DNA of 64,000 nucleotides. It comes from Bathynomus jamesi. Taxonomy: Eukaryota; Arthropoda; Malacostraca; Isopoda; Cirolanidae. Below, in pieces: positions 63,571 to 64,000 of the stretch. Location of the stretch: assembly GCA_023014485.1 (NCBI GenBank), contig JAJOZX010006153.1, positions 1-64,000 of the forward strand, read 5' to 3'. Position 1 is the stretch's first letter. Every line of letters starts with the position of its first letter. The translations under genes were made by a program, and so were the position numbers. The notes below the pieces were generated by a model, which worked only from the letters and a program-made list of their open reading frames with translations, had not been told where the DNA came from and searched no databases.

Positions 63571-63716
63571 ATATATATATATAATAAGAAATCTTTCTCC
63601 GTATATTACTTAAAGAATCAATTGACGCATACTAAAATCAAAATATTCACCTTAAGAAATTTAATTGAAGCATATTAAAACCAAAATATTCACCTTAAGA
63701 AATTTAAAATCGTAAA
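63571..63716. repeat. Short (TA)n and a two-unit tandem repeat
   Basis: The phrase GCATA(C/T)TAAAA(T/C)CAAAATATTC followed by ACCTTAAGAAATTTAA occurs at about 63627 and 63669 (period near 42 bp). Confidence 0.75.
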
Positions 63717-64000
63717 TTACTGACACCACTGGCCTTTCCATTGGAACACAGGTAGCTTTTTTGTCGACTCCAGTACATTCAAAATAAATTTATGTCTGTT
63801 TTCGTAACCAATTCTATCTTGTGATGCTTTTGTTACCACATTTACAGCATGTTCTACTCCCTGGCTGTGACACGGAAAAGGAATAAGCTGAAGTGGTTCA
63901 TTTCGAACTTTAAGAAGATCATCATTTGTCAAATTCTGTAAAATAGGCGGAGGGGTGATGGTTTCGTTGTCCTAGTCGATCATGTTAGGATAATCGTCTG
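63717..64000 (-). pseudogene. C-terminal end of an unnamed repetitive protein family
   Basis: Minus strand, entering from beyond the window. DDYPNMID, an in-frame TAG, then DNETITPPPILQNLTNDDLL, LQLIPFPCHSQGVEHAVNVV and TKASQDRIGYENRHKFILN to a stop at 63717. The PCHSQ-VE-V-VTEAS-type block is familiar from many repeated, uncharacterised arthropod proteins, often found beside transposons. I do not know its function. The TAG probably replaces a tryptophan codon, so this copy is broken. Confidence 0.6.

Overview
This is an animal nuclear genome window, most likely from an arthropod and perhaps a decapod crustacean. That assignment is inferred from the long (TA)n, (CA)n and (GT)n microsatellites, the load of Penelope-like, CR1/Jockey-like and Tc1/mariner elements, and the only ordinary host gene: two clean exons of an SLC17-type anion transporter at 53923-54110 and 54268-54501 (+). 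There are no bacterial operons, ribosome binding sites or CRISPR arrays. Nearly everything else is mobile DNA in various states of decay, often nested.

Layout. 1-3060: (TA)n repeats and two internally deleted Tc1/mariner elements. 3060-9408: a 6.3 kb terminal-inverted-repeat transposon whose long reading frames end in an XPG/FEN1-like nuclease domain and a Cys-rich CXC-type domain. One 441 bp coding segment is triplicated in frame. 9479-10319: a broken retroviral-type integrase gene. 10679-11448: a mariner relative keeping only its catalytic half. 11538-14132: a Penelope-like element (PLE-A, minus) split by a hAT-type element with an intact 8 bp target duplication. 14133-18005: a 5'-truncated CR1-like LINE (LINE-A). 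18192-18923: a mariner relative keeping only its DNA-binding half. 18927-19184 (and again 63265-63570): a tRNA-like sequence enclosed in a long palindrome. 19211-25640: an inverted pair of PLE-B elements split by a young Gypsy LTR element that has lost reverse transcriptase. 25655-34050: a Tc1/mariner element with 38 residues between its last two catalytic positions, a Tc1 pseudogene, LINE-A and LINE-B copies, an 88 bp TTAA-flanked MITE, and a 199 bp-arm palindrome of Tc1 ends. 34745-36885: LINE-C. 36967-43101: a DD34D mariner, PLE-B end fragments, an unknown 448 bp repeat split by a GC-rich mariner, and another half mariner. 43397-46415: an unassigned TIR transposon with one nearly intact transposase. 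46486-50246: a 3.7 kb head-to-head PLE-B palindrome. 51136-52183: a LINE ORF1 fragment split by a 99 bp-arm palindrome. 53923-54501: the SLC17 exons. 54886-63260: LINE-D, a nearly complete LINE-A, LINE-E and LINE-F. 63717-64000: the end of an unnamed repetitive protein family.

How the parts relate. The elements do not act as one pathway. The window is a record of successive insertions, many TIR elements having landed in TA-rich microsatellites. The most unusual items are the XPG/CXC transposon, the two tRNA-in-palindrome elements, the recurring in-frame tandem duplications inside transposon genes, the many near-perfect palindromes, and the Gypsy copy whose reverse transcriptase was replaced by a stretch matching its own primer-binding region. 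All calls rest on reading the sequence and family knowledge; no search was run.
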